From positions 1 through 64,000 of the forward strand of contig JAAFIK010000014.1 in assembly GCA_013298665.1 (NCBI GenBank): a stretch of 64,000 nucleotides of DNA, in the 5' to 3' direction. The position numbers and the translations under genes are program-made. This document shows positions 1 through 8,673 of this stretch, piece by piece. The stretch's first letter is position 1; each line of letters starts with the position of its first letter. The notes beneath the pieces were generated by a model, which was not told where the DNA came from, ran no database searches, and saw only the letters and a program-made list of their open reading frames with translations. This stretch comes from Chitinophagales bacterium. GTDB taxonomy: Bacteria > Bacteroidota > Bacteroidia > Chitinophagales > Chitinophagaceae.

Positions 1-739
1 CCCGCAGTATTTCCATCACTTCATGCTGGCGGCGGCGCGAGATTTCTACTTTCGAATCATCGGCCATGGTGAGTAAGCCATCGCTCATATAGTTGACGAT
101 GTATTGCCGGTTGACGAGGTGTGATTTATGGATGCGGATAAAACCATGACTGGCCAGAATTTCTTCGTACTCGCGTAATGTTCTGGAAACGATCATGTGT
201 TTTTTGGTTGTAAAGAAAAACCTGGTATAGTTGCTTTCGGCTTCCAGTCTTATGATTTCATGGGTATGAAAAAAATGAATACCCCCCGTGGTATTGATGG
301 CGAGCCTGAAGTCTTTTTTGCTGGGGGTGGTGATGTTGTGCAGCAGGTTTTTGTACAACAGGCTTTTGCTTTTTTCCACCACTTCCCTGATCATAAATTT
401 ATCCACGGCGGCCCTCAGTTCATCAGCATCAATGGGCTTGAGCAGGTAATCCAGTGCGCTGAAGCGTATTGCTTCCAGGGCATACTGGTCGTGTGCTGTG
501 GTGAAAATGATGGTAAAGTTAACCGGCTGTATCTGTTTCAATAAGTCGAAGCCCGAGAGCATGGGCATCTGTATATCGAGGAATAAAATCTGCGGCTGCT
601 TTGTTTTGATCAATTGCAACCCTTCCGTGGCATTATTGGTGGCATCCAGCTCTGTTATTTCGGGGATATACCGTTCCAGCATTAACCGGAGCGTATTAAT
701 GGCCGAAAGTTCATCGTCTATAATGAGTGCCTTGATCAC
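1..739 (-). CDS. LytTR-family response regulator (3' end cut by window edge)
   Basis: The product is a DNA-binding response regulator that takes phosphate from a LytS-type kinase. The receiver domain spans about residues 1-120, with the acidic pair DD at 8-9, the phospho-acceptor D55 in LFLDIQMP and the conserved Lys in YLLKPID near 107. A LytTR DNA-binding domain follows (about 140-246, with IRIHKSHLVNRQYI). The start is a GTG at 739, preceding IKALIIDDE; no ATG fits. 246 codons are visible, close to the usual family length of about 250, so only a few residues lie outside the window. It sits 61 bp downstream of the sensor kinase on the same strand, so the two very probably form one operon and a cognate pair. 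Confidence 0.93.
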   Translation of the reverse strand, partial: MIKALIIDDELSAINTLRLMLERYIPEITELDATNNATEGLQLIKTKQPQILFLDIQMPMLSGFDLLKQIQPVNFTIIFTTAHDQYALEAIRFSALDYLLKPIDADELRAAVDKFMIREVVEKSKSLLYKNLLHNITTPSKKDFRLAINTTGGIHFFHTHEIIRLEAESNYTRFFFTTKKHMIVSRTLREYEEILASHGFIRIHKSHLVNRQYIVNYMSDGLLTMADDSKVEISRRRQHEVMEILR

Positions 740-800
740 CGTAACAAAAATACGCTTTGTGTGGTAAATCTGCAATAAGATCCCACCATGGGTGCAGGCA

Positions 801-3800
801 CTAATGGCCGATATAGAGTATGGCTACCACCTGTGTACCGGTTACTGTACCATCAGCACCGGTTATATCGCTAACCGTGGCCTGGAAGGTTTGCCGGTAT
901 TGCTGCTGAAGCATGTTCAGCCGGTTGTACACCAGCGAAAGCCCCTTAGACTGGTGTTTTTCCCGGGCGGGACGTTGTTCTTTCAGCAAGGCAGAAGCGT
1001 TTCTGCCAATGCCATTGTCGCGGATGGTGCATACCAGTAAGTCCTCCTGCGTCAACGCAAAATCGATGGTCAGTTTCTTTTCCCCGTTTTTGGTCATTAA
1101 TCCATGCCAGATTGCATTTTCAATAAAGGGTTGTAAAATCATGGTGGGGATGCGTATCTCTGCAGTGTCGATATTACTGCCGGTGATGACCTGATAAGCA
1201 AAAGTATGCCCGAAGCGGAGTTCTTCAAGCTGGAGGTACAAGGTGAGTATGGCAATTTCCTTCTCCAGGGTGATGAACTGCTGGCTGCTGTTGTTGAGTA
1301 TTTCGCGTTGCAGTTTAGAGAACCGGGAGAGATAGCGGTTGGCCTCATCTACATTTCCCTGCAGGATATATTGCTGTATGCTGTTAAGGGCATTAAATAT
1401 AAAATGCGGGTTCATCTGTGCCCGCAGGGTGGTCAGTTGCGATGTGGCGAGGTCTTTCTGTAGTTTCAGTAATTCTATTTCCTTTTCCCGGGTCAGTTGC
1501 CCTGCTCTGATCTTATCCATTTTATCGGCACAGAGTGAAGCGATGGTCAACAGTATCTGGAGGTGCCGATCCGTATAAAATCCTTTTTGCGGATGTTCGC
1601 TGTCGATTACACCAATCACTTTTCCGTTTTCAATGATCGGTACGGTAATTTCGGAGAGGCGCACCTCGTCGTCCACAAGGTAGCGGGTATCCTTACTGGT
1701 ATCTGCTACGATTTCGCCCTTACCGGTTTCTGCCACAGTGCCAACGATCCCTGTGCCTACGGGGATTTCGATGGGGTTGACGATATTGTTTTCGCTGGTG
1801 GTTTTATGTCCCCATGCAGCTTTTTGTACCAGCACCTGGCGTTCCTCATCCGCGAGGTAGATTACGCAATCTTCAAAGCCAAGGCGTGCAATACAGTTGC
1901 GTGCCACATCCCACAACAGTTCATCGATACTGTCTTTCTGGCTGATGGAGGAAGCAAAATAATTCACCACCTGCTCTATTTCAAGCTGGTACTGGTAATT
2001 GTCTGCCTTGAGTTTTTGCAGTTCTGTTTTCTGCGCTTCCTTTTCGGCAATATTCTTTTCGCGGAGTTTCAGTAACCGGTAGAGTAAAAAGGCCGTGCCC
2101 AGCATAAGCAGGGCAGCAAACCAGTATTGTTGCCAGAAAGGTTTGCGGATCGTAAAAGGGTAAGCCACGGTATTCACCACTTCGCCATTCGGCCCATCCA
2201 TCATTTTTACACGAAAAGTATATTTTCCGGGTTTGATGTCGGTAAACGATGCGTTGTTTGTTGGAAGGGGCTCGCTCCAGGCCGTATCTGCATTGCCCTC
2301 CAGCAGCCAGGCATACCGCATATTGTTTTCATTGATATAGGTGGGGGATGCAAAGTAAAATGTAATGGTGTGCTGGTTGTACGCGAAACTATTGTTGTCC
2401 GGCAGGTCTGTCTTGTTGTCGCTGCCCTTGATCCTGATGGCGGTGATGAAAAGCTCCGGCTGCTGCTGCTTATTATTTTCAAGCTGGTCTATGGCGAGGT
2501 TAAGGATACCATCATCTGTAGCCATCCATAATTTACCGTTCTCCGAAAGTTTGATCTGGTTTATTTTGGAGGAGAAGTTGAATTTTTTATGCACAGCCGT
2601 AGCTACAGCATATCCTCCGGGGATATCGATCATGTCGAGACCATCGGCGGTGCCTGCCAGCAATTTGCCATTGGGCAGCATGCAGAGCGACTGCACAAAA
2701 TCGCTCGATAACCCCGTTTGTGCATCAATGTGTTTCAGTTGCCGGACGCTGTCTTTCAGTTGCAGTTGATACAGGCCACTGAAGCGGGTGCCATACCAAA
2801 TGGTATGGTCATTTCCTTTCAGTAAAACGCGGGAATGATCCTGCCGGTATCCGGTTTTCCACCCGGCGAGCTTTTGTGCGCCGATGGTTTCCTCCTCATA
2901 GGTCAACTGGTAACAGACAATACCATTATCGTACCGGCCAATCCAAAGCACATCACTGTCGTCAACCATGATGGTTCTTACATCCGGTTCCTGCACGATC
3001 AATACCGGTTTGCCACGAACGATTTGCCATACTCCTGCACTACCCCCCACGAGCATATGCTTTTTATGATCCCCGGCTACTGTATTAATGCGGCTGGGGA
3101 AGCTTGTGGTGGCGGTATAAGGCTTATGGACCGGAAAGCGTGGATCAACCACCGACAGGCTGTTCTTATTGAGCAGGTATATCCTGTCTTCCGCAATTGT
3201 GGTTCTGAAAGGGTAGCTTTCGTTGTCAACCGGCAATGGATAGTTGATGATGGATTTGGTTTTGTCATCGATAACAGAGAAGCCCAGGTTGTTGGGGGTT
3301 ATAAGGTAGCGGTTATTGTACCAGGCAGCATCATAGCAGATATTTGATTGCAGTCCGAACCTGTCGTTGTAGATATTCAGCCGGTTGATGCTGAGTTTGT
3401 CGATGCCCATATTGGTGCCTACCCAGAGATTGCCTTCCCGGTCAACAAAAGCGGTACGTACATGCAGACTGCTCAGCCCGTTGCGGGTATTGATGATCTC
3501 TACTTTCCCATCGGGCTGCATCTTGATCAACCCCTTGCCCACGGTGGCAAAATAAATATTGCCTTCCCTGTCGCCGGTAATATCATTGATCTCGCTACTT
3601 GATAAAAAGGCAAGGGCCGGCGGTATTGGCGATAACCGGAGCCTGTTGCCGGCTATACCGTCAGCGCTGAGGTAGAGTATTCCTTTGTCTTTTGTCGCTA
3701 TCCATATATTGTCCTGTGCATCTTTATACAATTGGGTAACGGTAAGCCGGGGACTGATCGCCGTTGTTTGCAGCGTTTTTTTATTGACCAGTTCCATACT

Positions 3801-4385
3801 ACCCCCCAGGCGGCCGATGAGCCATAAGTCTTTGTTGCAACTGATGATTTTTGAAATAAACCTGATCGTATCCCGCGTAACCAGGTTTATCTTTTTGAAC
3901 TGCCCGTCTTCAAATACGTGCAGGCCATCATCTGCACAAACGAGAAAGCGGCCTTCGTCGTACAGCATGCTGTATATGTACACAGGGGCATCGGTTGCAT
4001 GTTTTTCCAGGCGCTGGCCATGCAGCCGGTAAAAGAAAGGGATGGTGGAGGCAATCACATAAACAGAATCCAGGGGATTACCGGCAATCTGGTTGATGAT
4101 GCCGATTTTTTTACCATTTACTTCATCTGTATTTTTAAATGCATTGCCATAATAAATACTGATGCCACTGTTGGTGGCAAAATACATGATGCCCCGTTTG
4201 TCCTGGTAAATGGAGCGTACGGTATTGTTGACCAGTCCGTTTTTGATGTTGATGTAGTCAAAATTGTATTGCTGTGCAAGGGAAAAGGAGGGCAGAGCGA
4301 GCAACACCCATATAGCGGCATGGTAAAAAACGGGCTGTTTTTTTTGTGCGCATAAAAAGACTGATGATGTAGCTTTTTGTTGCAA
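801..4385 (-). CDS. Hybrid-type sensor: beta-propeller, GAF and LytS-like histidine kinase
   Basis: This is a large membrane sensor kinase of 1194 residues. After a signal peptide (about 1-38, ending in SLAQ) comes a periplasmic two-component-regulator propeller built of repeated DREGNLWVGT and DDSDVLWIG-like blades. A Y_Y_Y domain follows (about 670-745), then one membrane helix near 750-770, a short coiled coil, a GAF domain (about 800-930) and a His_kinase core. The core contains MNPHFIFNALNSI (His near 995), the N-box FIENAIWHG near 1085 and the G-box DNGIGRN near 1125. Kinases of this type usually phosphorylate a LytTR regulator, and one follows directly. The signal sensed is unknown; neighbouring surface protein and protease genes are possible targets, but nothing in the sequence shows that. 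Upstream ATGs are absent, so the start at 4385 is the natural one. Confidence 0.93.
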   Translation of the reverse strand: MQQKATSSVFLCAQKKQPVFYHAAIWVLLALPSFSLAQQYNFDYINIKNGLVNNTVRSIYQDKRGIMYFATNSGISIYYGNAFKNTDEVNGKKIGIINQIAGNPLDSVYVIASTIPFFYRLHGQRLEKHATDAPVYIYSMLYDEGRFLVCADDGLHVFEDGQFKKINLVTRDTIRFISKIISCNKDLWLIGRLGGSMELVNKKTLQTTAISPRLTVTQLYKDAQDNIWIATKDKGILYLSADGIAGNRLRLSPIPPALAFLSSSEINDITGDREGNIYFATVGKGLIKMQPDGKVEIINTRNGLSSLHVRTAFVDREGNLWVGTNMGIDKLSINRLNIYNDRFGLQSNICYDAAWYNNRYLITPNNLGFSVIDDKTKSIINYPLPVDNESYPFRTTIAEDRIYLLNKNSLSVVDPRFPVHKPYTATTSFPSRINTVAGDHKKHMLVGGSAGVWQIVRGKPVLIVQEPDVRTIMVDDSDVLWIGRYDNGIVCYQLTYEEETIGAQKLAGWKTGYRQDHSRVLLKGNDHTIWYGTRFSGLYQLQLKDSVRQLKHIDAQTGLSSDFVQSLCMLPNGKLLAGTADGLDMIDIPGGYAVATAVHKKFNFSSKINQIKLSENGKLWMATDDGILNLAIDQLENNKQQQPELFITAIRIKGSDNKTDLPDNNSFAYNQHTITFYFASPTYINENNMRYAWLLEGNADTAWSEPLPTNNASFTDIKPGKYTFRVKMMDGPNGEVVNTVAYPFTIRKPFWQQYWFAALLMLGTAFLLYRLLKLREKNIAEKEAQKTELQKLKADNYQYQLEIEQVVNYFASSISQKDSIDELLWDVARNCIARLGFEDCVIYLADEERQVLVQKAAWGHKTTSENNIVNPIEIPVGTGIVGTVAETGKGEIVADTSKDTRYLVDDEVRLSEITVPIIENGKVIGVIDSEHPQKGFYTDRHLQILLTIASLCADKMDKIRAGQLTREKEIELLKLQKDLATSQLTTLRAQMNPHFIFNALNSIQQYILQGNVDEANRYLSRFSKLQREILNNSSQQFITLEKEIAILTLYLQLEELRFGHTFAYQVITGSNIDTAEIRIPTMILQPFIENAIWHGLMTKNGEKKLTIDFALTQEDLLVCTIRDNGIGRNASALLKEQRPAREKHQSKGLSLVYNRLNMLQQQYRQTFQATVSDITGADGTVTGTQVVAILYIGH

Positions 4386-4490
4386 TAAGAACCAGGGTTA
4401 AATTCAGCATTAAGTTAAGCAATAATCACCATATGTCTGTCAGATGGTTTTGACCATCTTTGCCCCAAACCATCCTTTTGCTGCGGTATA

Positions 4491-5993
4491 TCAATTACCA
4501 ATGGCCACACAGTTCCAGGTAATGCTATAATTAACCGGGTTGGGACTGGTATTGAGCAATCTTGCCTTGCAGGTGGTGGTACCGCTGGTGGTGCTGCAGC
4601 CGTACAATTGCAATTGCACGCGGTACAGTTCGCCACTGGCTCCCCCTGTTACGTCTATATCGCCTACAAATACCCTGGGTACGCCGGTAAAGCCTCCATT
4701 GAATGCGATGGCGCCTTCTGCGGAAAGGCCAAAACCCGGCAATACAGCAGTAAAGGTGGCGGTGGTGAACTGGTAAATACGCAGGTTGGTACCACTGTTG
4801 GCATTATAGGCTACGCCTTTGCCATTGTTGACGGTAAGGCTGCCGTCAATCACGGCATTGTTGCCGATGTTGAGGGTGTTGCTGGGGTTTAATATACCGT
4901 TGATGCGTACATCGCCCTGAAAGCGAGTGCCGACGGTGGAGCCGTTGGGACCAATGTCCAGCAGGTAAGTTGCAGTGGGTACTGTGCCAATACCCAGGCC
5001 ATAAAACATATAATTGTACCCAAACAGGTTTTCAAAAGCATAATCGGGTGTGGAACTGCCGATACCCATATTGCCCACGAAGTAGCTGGGGCCGTTTACA
5101 TGCAATGTCTGCAATGGGTTGATGGTACCGATGCCCACCTGGCCGGTACTGTCGATGGTCATGCGGCGGGTACCTTTTGTAAAGAAACCCAGCCCGTTTC
5201 TCCCGGACGATCCGGCTAAATAACTGCGTACGATACCTGTGCTTTTATCACTGCCAAAGTACAGGGCGCTTCTGTCAAGAAAACCCTGGTTGCTGTTGGC
5301 CTGGTCCACCATGATACTGCTGTCAACTGCAAGCCGTACCGCAGGTGCCGAAGTGCCAATGCCCACATTGCCGGTATTGTTATTGAAAATATTATTGCCG
5401 TTTACGTTCCAGTCGCTTACGCCATTGCCATTGATGCCCCCCCAGGCCGTACCATTAAAAAACATAAAGGCGCTAAGGTCAGTATCGTACACCAGCAGCC
5501 CGGTTGAGGGTGTGGGTATAGCTGTACGCTGGGTACTGGTCATACGGGGTATCAGTAGTCCCTTGTTGGTGCTGGTCATATCCAGCAGGGCAGATGCATG
5601 GGCTATGGCACTGGTATTATTGATGGAAACACCATTACCATCGTCGGTCATCACACCCGGCGTGAGGCCCCAGATACCGAGGAAGCGGGGTACTTTATTG
5701 GGCGAGCCGTTTACAATGCTGCTGTTGGTGATGTTTACCCATACGGAACCACCATAATACTGAAAACTATTGGAAGTGGTATTAAAGAGCAGCAAGCCTG
5801 CTGGTGGTGCAGCAATGGCATCCCTTTCTCCCTGGGTCAAACGGGGTATCAGTACACCTTTTGCATTGCTGCTGATATCAAGCATGGCTTTGGAATCGGC
5901 GGCAGCACCGGTATTGTTGATGGCTACGTTTTGGGCTTGCAGACAGAGACTGGACGCCATCATGGCGACTGATAGTATCGTTTTTGTCATCAT
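4491..5993 (-). CDS. Secreted tail-fibre-like surface protein
   Basis: A 500-residue exported protein with a signal peptide (about 1-20, ending LCLQAQ). Its architecture is common in Bacteroidota surface proteins. Repeated ALLDMTSTNKGLLIPRMT-type motifs at about residues 35-60 and 135-160 are each followed by a GLLVYDT/FFNGTAW strand. Then come several phage tail-fibre-like turns of the type NVGIGT.AP...L.V. The C-terminal about 120 residues contain Cys pairs (YGCSTTSGTTTCKARL) and no recognisable sorting domain. No enzymatic motif is seen. It belongs to the same family as the products at 6140-8374 and 15651-16742, so this is a small paralogous cluster. Function is unknown; a surface-exposed adhesive or filament role is inference only. 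Confidence 0.75.
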   Translation of the reverse strand: MMTKTILSVAMMASSLCLQAQNVAINNTGAAADSKAMLDISSNAKGVLIPRLTQGERDAIAAPPAGLLLFNTTSNSFQYYGGSVWVNITNSSIVNGSPNKVPRFLGIWGLTPGVMTDDGNGVSINNTSAIAHASALLDMTSTNKGLLIPRMTSTQRTAIPTPSTGLLVYDTDLSAFMFFNGTAWGGINGNGVSDWNVNGNNIFNNNTGNVGIGTSAPAVRLAVDSSIMVDQANSNQGFLDRSALYFGSDKSTGIVRSYLAGSSGRNGLGFFTKGTRRMTIDSTGQVGIGTINPLQTLHVNGPSYFVGNMGIGSSTPDYAFENLFGYNYMFYGLGIGTVPTATYLLDIGPNGSTVGTRFQGDVRINGILNPSNTLNIGNNAVIDGSLTVNNGKGVAYNANSGTNLRIYQFTTATFTAVLPGFGLSAEGAIAFNGGFTGVPRVFVGDIDVTGGASGELYRVQLQLYGCSTTSGTTTCKARLLNTSPNPVNYSITWNCVAIGN

Positions 5994-6139
5994 TGCTTTA
6001 TATATTTTTGTAAGTTAGAGAACAGGCCATTCATTACGGCAGGGGCTTATTAAACGGTTGTGTATAGTTATTTTACGGTTGCGGGAAGCTATTGTAAACG
6101 GGGATTTGCAAACAGGCAGATGCCTATCCTGCTTTTGCT

Positions 6140-8374
6140 TTATCGTTTAAGCAGAGCAGCTTCCAATTTTTCGAGCCGGGCTTTTAGTTCGGTCTGCTCT
6201 TTTTTCAATGCGGCATTTTCCTGCTCCAATTGAAGGATTTTTTGGGTACGCTTTTCCAGGGCCTGTATGGCTATCAGGTTTACGCCATCAAAGTCGGCTG
6301 TGTTGATGGTGGTATCATTGCCGATGGTACCGTACCTATCTTTTCCAAAAGCGGCATAAAAATCCTGGGCCATGGGGCCATAGTGGCGGAATGTTTGGGG
6401 ATTTTGTTGTTTATAGTTCCAACTGGTGAGGGACATTGATGCTATCTTGCTTAAAAAATCCTCGCCGTTTACCGCTGCAAAATTTTCCTTCAACCTGCTA
6501 TCGCTGGTAGTGCTCCATGCATTGCTGCCGGCCGATAAAACACAACTGGTTGTGAGGTCGCTATTGGTGTAAAACCGGTAACCGCCATCGAATCTTGCCC
6601 TGAAACTGTTGATACCTGCCGAATTCATGATGGTTGAAGTGGAATAATCGCCAATTACCAATGAGCCTATCTGACCATTGGCAGATACATAGCTGCCAAT
6701 AGCGGTTGACCTGTCGCCGCTGGCAGTGGTGAAATAGCCCATAGCGGTAGATTCATTCCCGCTGGCGATGGTGTTTTCTCCCATAGCGGTGGAGTTTCTG
6801 CCGCTGGCGATGGTATTATCGCCCATTGCGGTAGAAGTGCTGCCACTGGCCGTTGTATTAAAGCCAATGGCTGTAGCATAGTTGCCACTGGCCGTAGCAT
6901 CGTAACCCATTGTGGTAGCATAATTGCCACTGGCCGTAGTACGATATCCCATGGCCAGAGACATGAGGCCACTGGCAAGGGTACTATCGCCCATGGCGGT
7001 AGCAGCAAACCCGGTGGCATCGGTATACCGGCCCATAGTGGTGGAAGTGTTGCCGCTGGCCCTTGTACGAAATCCGGTGGCCAAAGACATGATGCCATTG
7101 GCCAGGGTACTGTCGCCCATGGCGGTAGCAGCATATCCTGTGGCATCGGTATATCGACCCGTAGCGGTGGAATAATCGGCGCTGGCGGTGACATTCCCTC
7201 CCAATGCCGTGGAAGCGGTGCCGCTGGCCGTTGAAACATTTCCCGCAGCAGTTGAAAAATCACCGGTGGCATTGGTGAACCTACCCAGTGCGGTGGAAAC
7301 GGTGCCGCTCGCCTGTGTATTGGTACCCAATGCTGTGGAAAAATCTCCCGTTGCCTCGTTGAACCCACCCAATGCGACGGACGAAGATCCCGTGGCTTCA
7401 TTATCCAGCCCTAGGGCAACCGAATTGCTGCCGGTTGCTATATTATTTGAACCCATTGCCGAAGAATAGGGTCCTATGGCAGCAGTACTTGAATTGCCGG
7501 CCCTGAACGCCCCGTTTTTTGCATCAAAAAATAAACTTTTACCTGCATAACCATTTGCATTTTGTATGGTTGCGCTATTGTCGTACAACCGTTTGAACAA
7601 TAGGGAAAAGCCGCTGCCGGTGTTTGCATCTGCATTGCTTTTAAAGGTACAATACAACCTGTTGGTGTTGAACACCCACCTGCCCAAAGTGGTATTGCCA
7701 TTTCCCAACGCCAGCAAAACAACAGCGCTTCCGGAAGTCTCCCGGATGATGAGCGAATCGCCCGTGCCTAGTTGTAACGACTCAACAATCAGTTCAATAC
7801 CAGTTGATTGAGATGCGATGTTTAAATTGGCATAGCCCAAAAGATTGGGCAGGTAGTTGCCCAATGCCCCTCCGGGATCGTAAATACGCCCGGTAGAATC
7901 AGAAGACAAAAAAGTAACATTGCTGTTGTTTATTATTGTTTTTTCCTGTGCCGCCGTGGGTGCCGTATTGGTAGCAGTGGTAGGTACGTTTACCAAAAAA
8001 TTGCCCGTTACCTGTAGTTTGTTAAGGGGTTCATTGGTGCCGATGCCCACATTGCCGGCATTGCTGTTAAATATATTGGTGCCGTTTGCATCCCAGTTGC
8101 CGGTTCCACCACCCTGGTTTAATTCTGCCCATGCCGTACCATTGTGATACCAAAAGCTGTTGGTGTTGTTGTCAAATACCAGTAAACCTTTTGCCGGTGA
8201 TGCGATGCCCAGCCGCTGGGTGGTAAACATCCTTGGCACCAGCATACCCCTATTCGGGCTGGTTATGTCCAATGCGGCACTGGCATGGGGTGCAGTGGTG
8301 CCAATGCCTACGTTTTGTGCCTGTAAAAAGTTACCGGTAATAATTATCACCACCAGCGTTATTAGTTGTTTCAT
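6140..8374 (-). CDS. YadA-head-like surface protein with C-terminal S74 chaperone domain
   Basis: A 744-residue exported protein. The signal peptide ends near residue 20 (NFLQAQ). The tail-fibre start module has LDITSPNRGMLVPRM followed by NVGIGT. Residues about 300-560 are a long run of 14-residue YadA-type head repeats of the form G..S.A.G..T.A.G, which in trimeric adhesins build a left-handed beta-roll. Residues about 630-700 match the Peptidase_S74 intramolecular chaperone (SDSRLKENF supplies the Ser and Lys pair, then MAQDF). The last about 40 residues are a Leu/Glu/Lys coiled coil. S74 domains trimerise tail spikes and then cut themselves off, so a self-trimming trimeric fibre is the likely product. 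No YadA membrane anchor is present, so the attachment mode is unknown. Confidence 0.85.
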   Translation of the reverse strand: MKQLITLVVIIITGNFLQAQNVGIGTTAPHASAALDITSPNRGMLVPRMFTTQRLGIASPAKGLLVFDNNTNSFWYHNGTAWAELNQGGGTGNWDANGTNIFNSNAGNVGIGTNEPLNKLQVTGNFLVNVPTTATNTAPTAAQEKTIINNSNVTFLSSDSTGRIYDPGGALGNYLPNLLGYANLNIASQSTGIELIVESLQLGTGDSLIIRETSGSAVVLLALGNGNTTLGRWVFNTNRLYCTFKSNADANTGSGFSLLFKRLYDNSATIQNANGYAGKSLFFDAKNGAFRAGNSSTAAIGPYSSAMGSNNIATGSNSVALGLDNEATGSSSVALGGFNEATGDFSTALGTNTQASGTVSTALGRFTNATGDFSTAAGNVSTASGTASTALGGNVTASADYSTATGRYTDATGYAATAMGDSTLANGIMSLATGFRTRASGNTSTTMGRYTDATGFAATAMGDSTLASGLMSLAMGYRTTASGNYATTMGYDATASGNYATAIGFNTTASGSTSTAMGDNTIASGRNSTAMGENTIASGNESTAMGYFTTASGDRSTAIGSYVSANGQIGSLVIGDYSTSTIMNSAGINSFRARFDGGYRFYTNSDLTTSCVLSAGSNAWSTTSDSRLKENFAAVNGEDFLSKIASMSLTSWNYKQQNPQTFRHYGPMAQDFYAAFGKDRYGTIGNDTTINTADFDGVNLIAIQALEKRTQKILQLEQENAALKKEQTELKARLEKLEAALLKR

Positions 8375-8434
8375 ACATTTTGTTTTTACACTTATGCTTA
8401 CTGCTTTTTTATTTTGAGTTTAAATAACACAGCA

Positions 8435-8653
8435 TTATTCATTTCTGTGTTCATAAAGATTAACAAAGCCATTACCTTCTTTTGCTGGTTTTCGATGATT
8501 GCCTCCTTCGGTAGGGGCCGTGTTGGTTTTAAATGCAGGTGCGTTTACCAGCAGCCTGCCTTCTATGTGCAGCCGGAAAACTGGCGATACTGTGCCCACA
8601 CCCGGGTTTTGAGCACTTCCTGTTGCTGTTATAAAAGTGGCCAGCAGCACCAT
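8435..8653 (-). pseudogene. Truncated copy of a tail-fibre-like surface protein N-terminus
   Basis: A 72-codon remnant beginning with a signal-peptide-like stretch (VLLATFITATGSAQN). It continues with a module resembling residues around 110-140 of the neighbouring 744-residue surface protein: both have a VGT..P..L...G..LVN block followed by TNTAPT. The reading frame then stops after about 20 unrelated residues, so head repeats, S74 domain and coiled coil are all missing. It lies 21 bp downstream of the T9SS-type repeat protein and 60 bp upstream of the full-length paralogue. It may be a decayed duplicate or an independent short secreted peptide; the truncation makes a relic more likely. Confidence 0.5.
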
Positions 8654-8673
8654 TAAAATTGCCTTCCTATTGG

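Noticed and set aside
6667-7401. Long Pro/Leu/Ser-rich open frame on the minus strand within the YadA-like gene
   Set aside because: It is an alternative frame of repetitive head-repeat DNA and has no independent signals.
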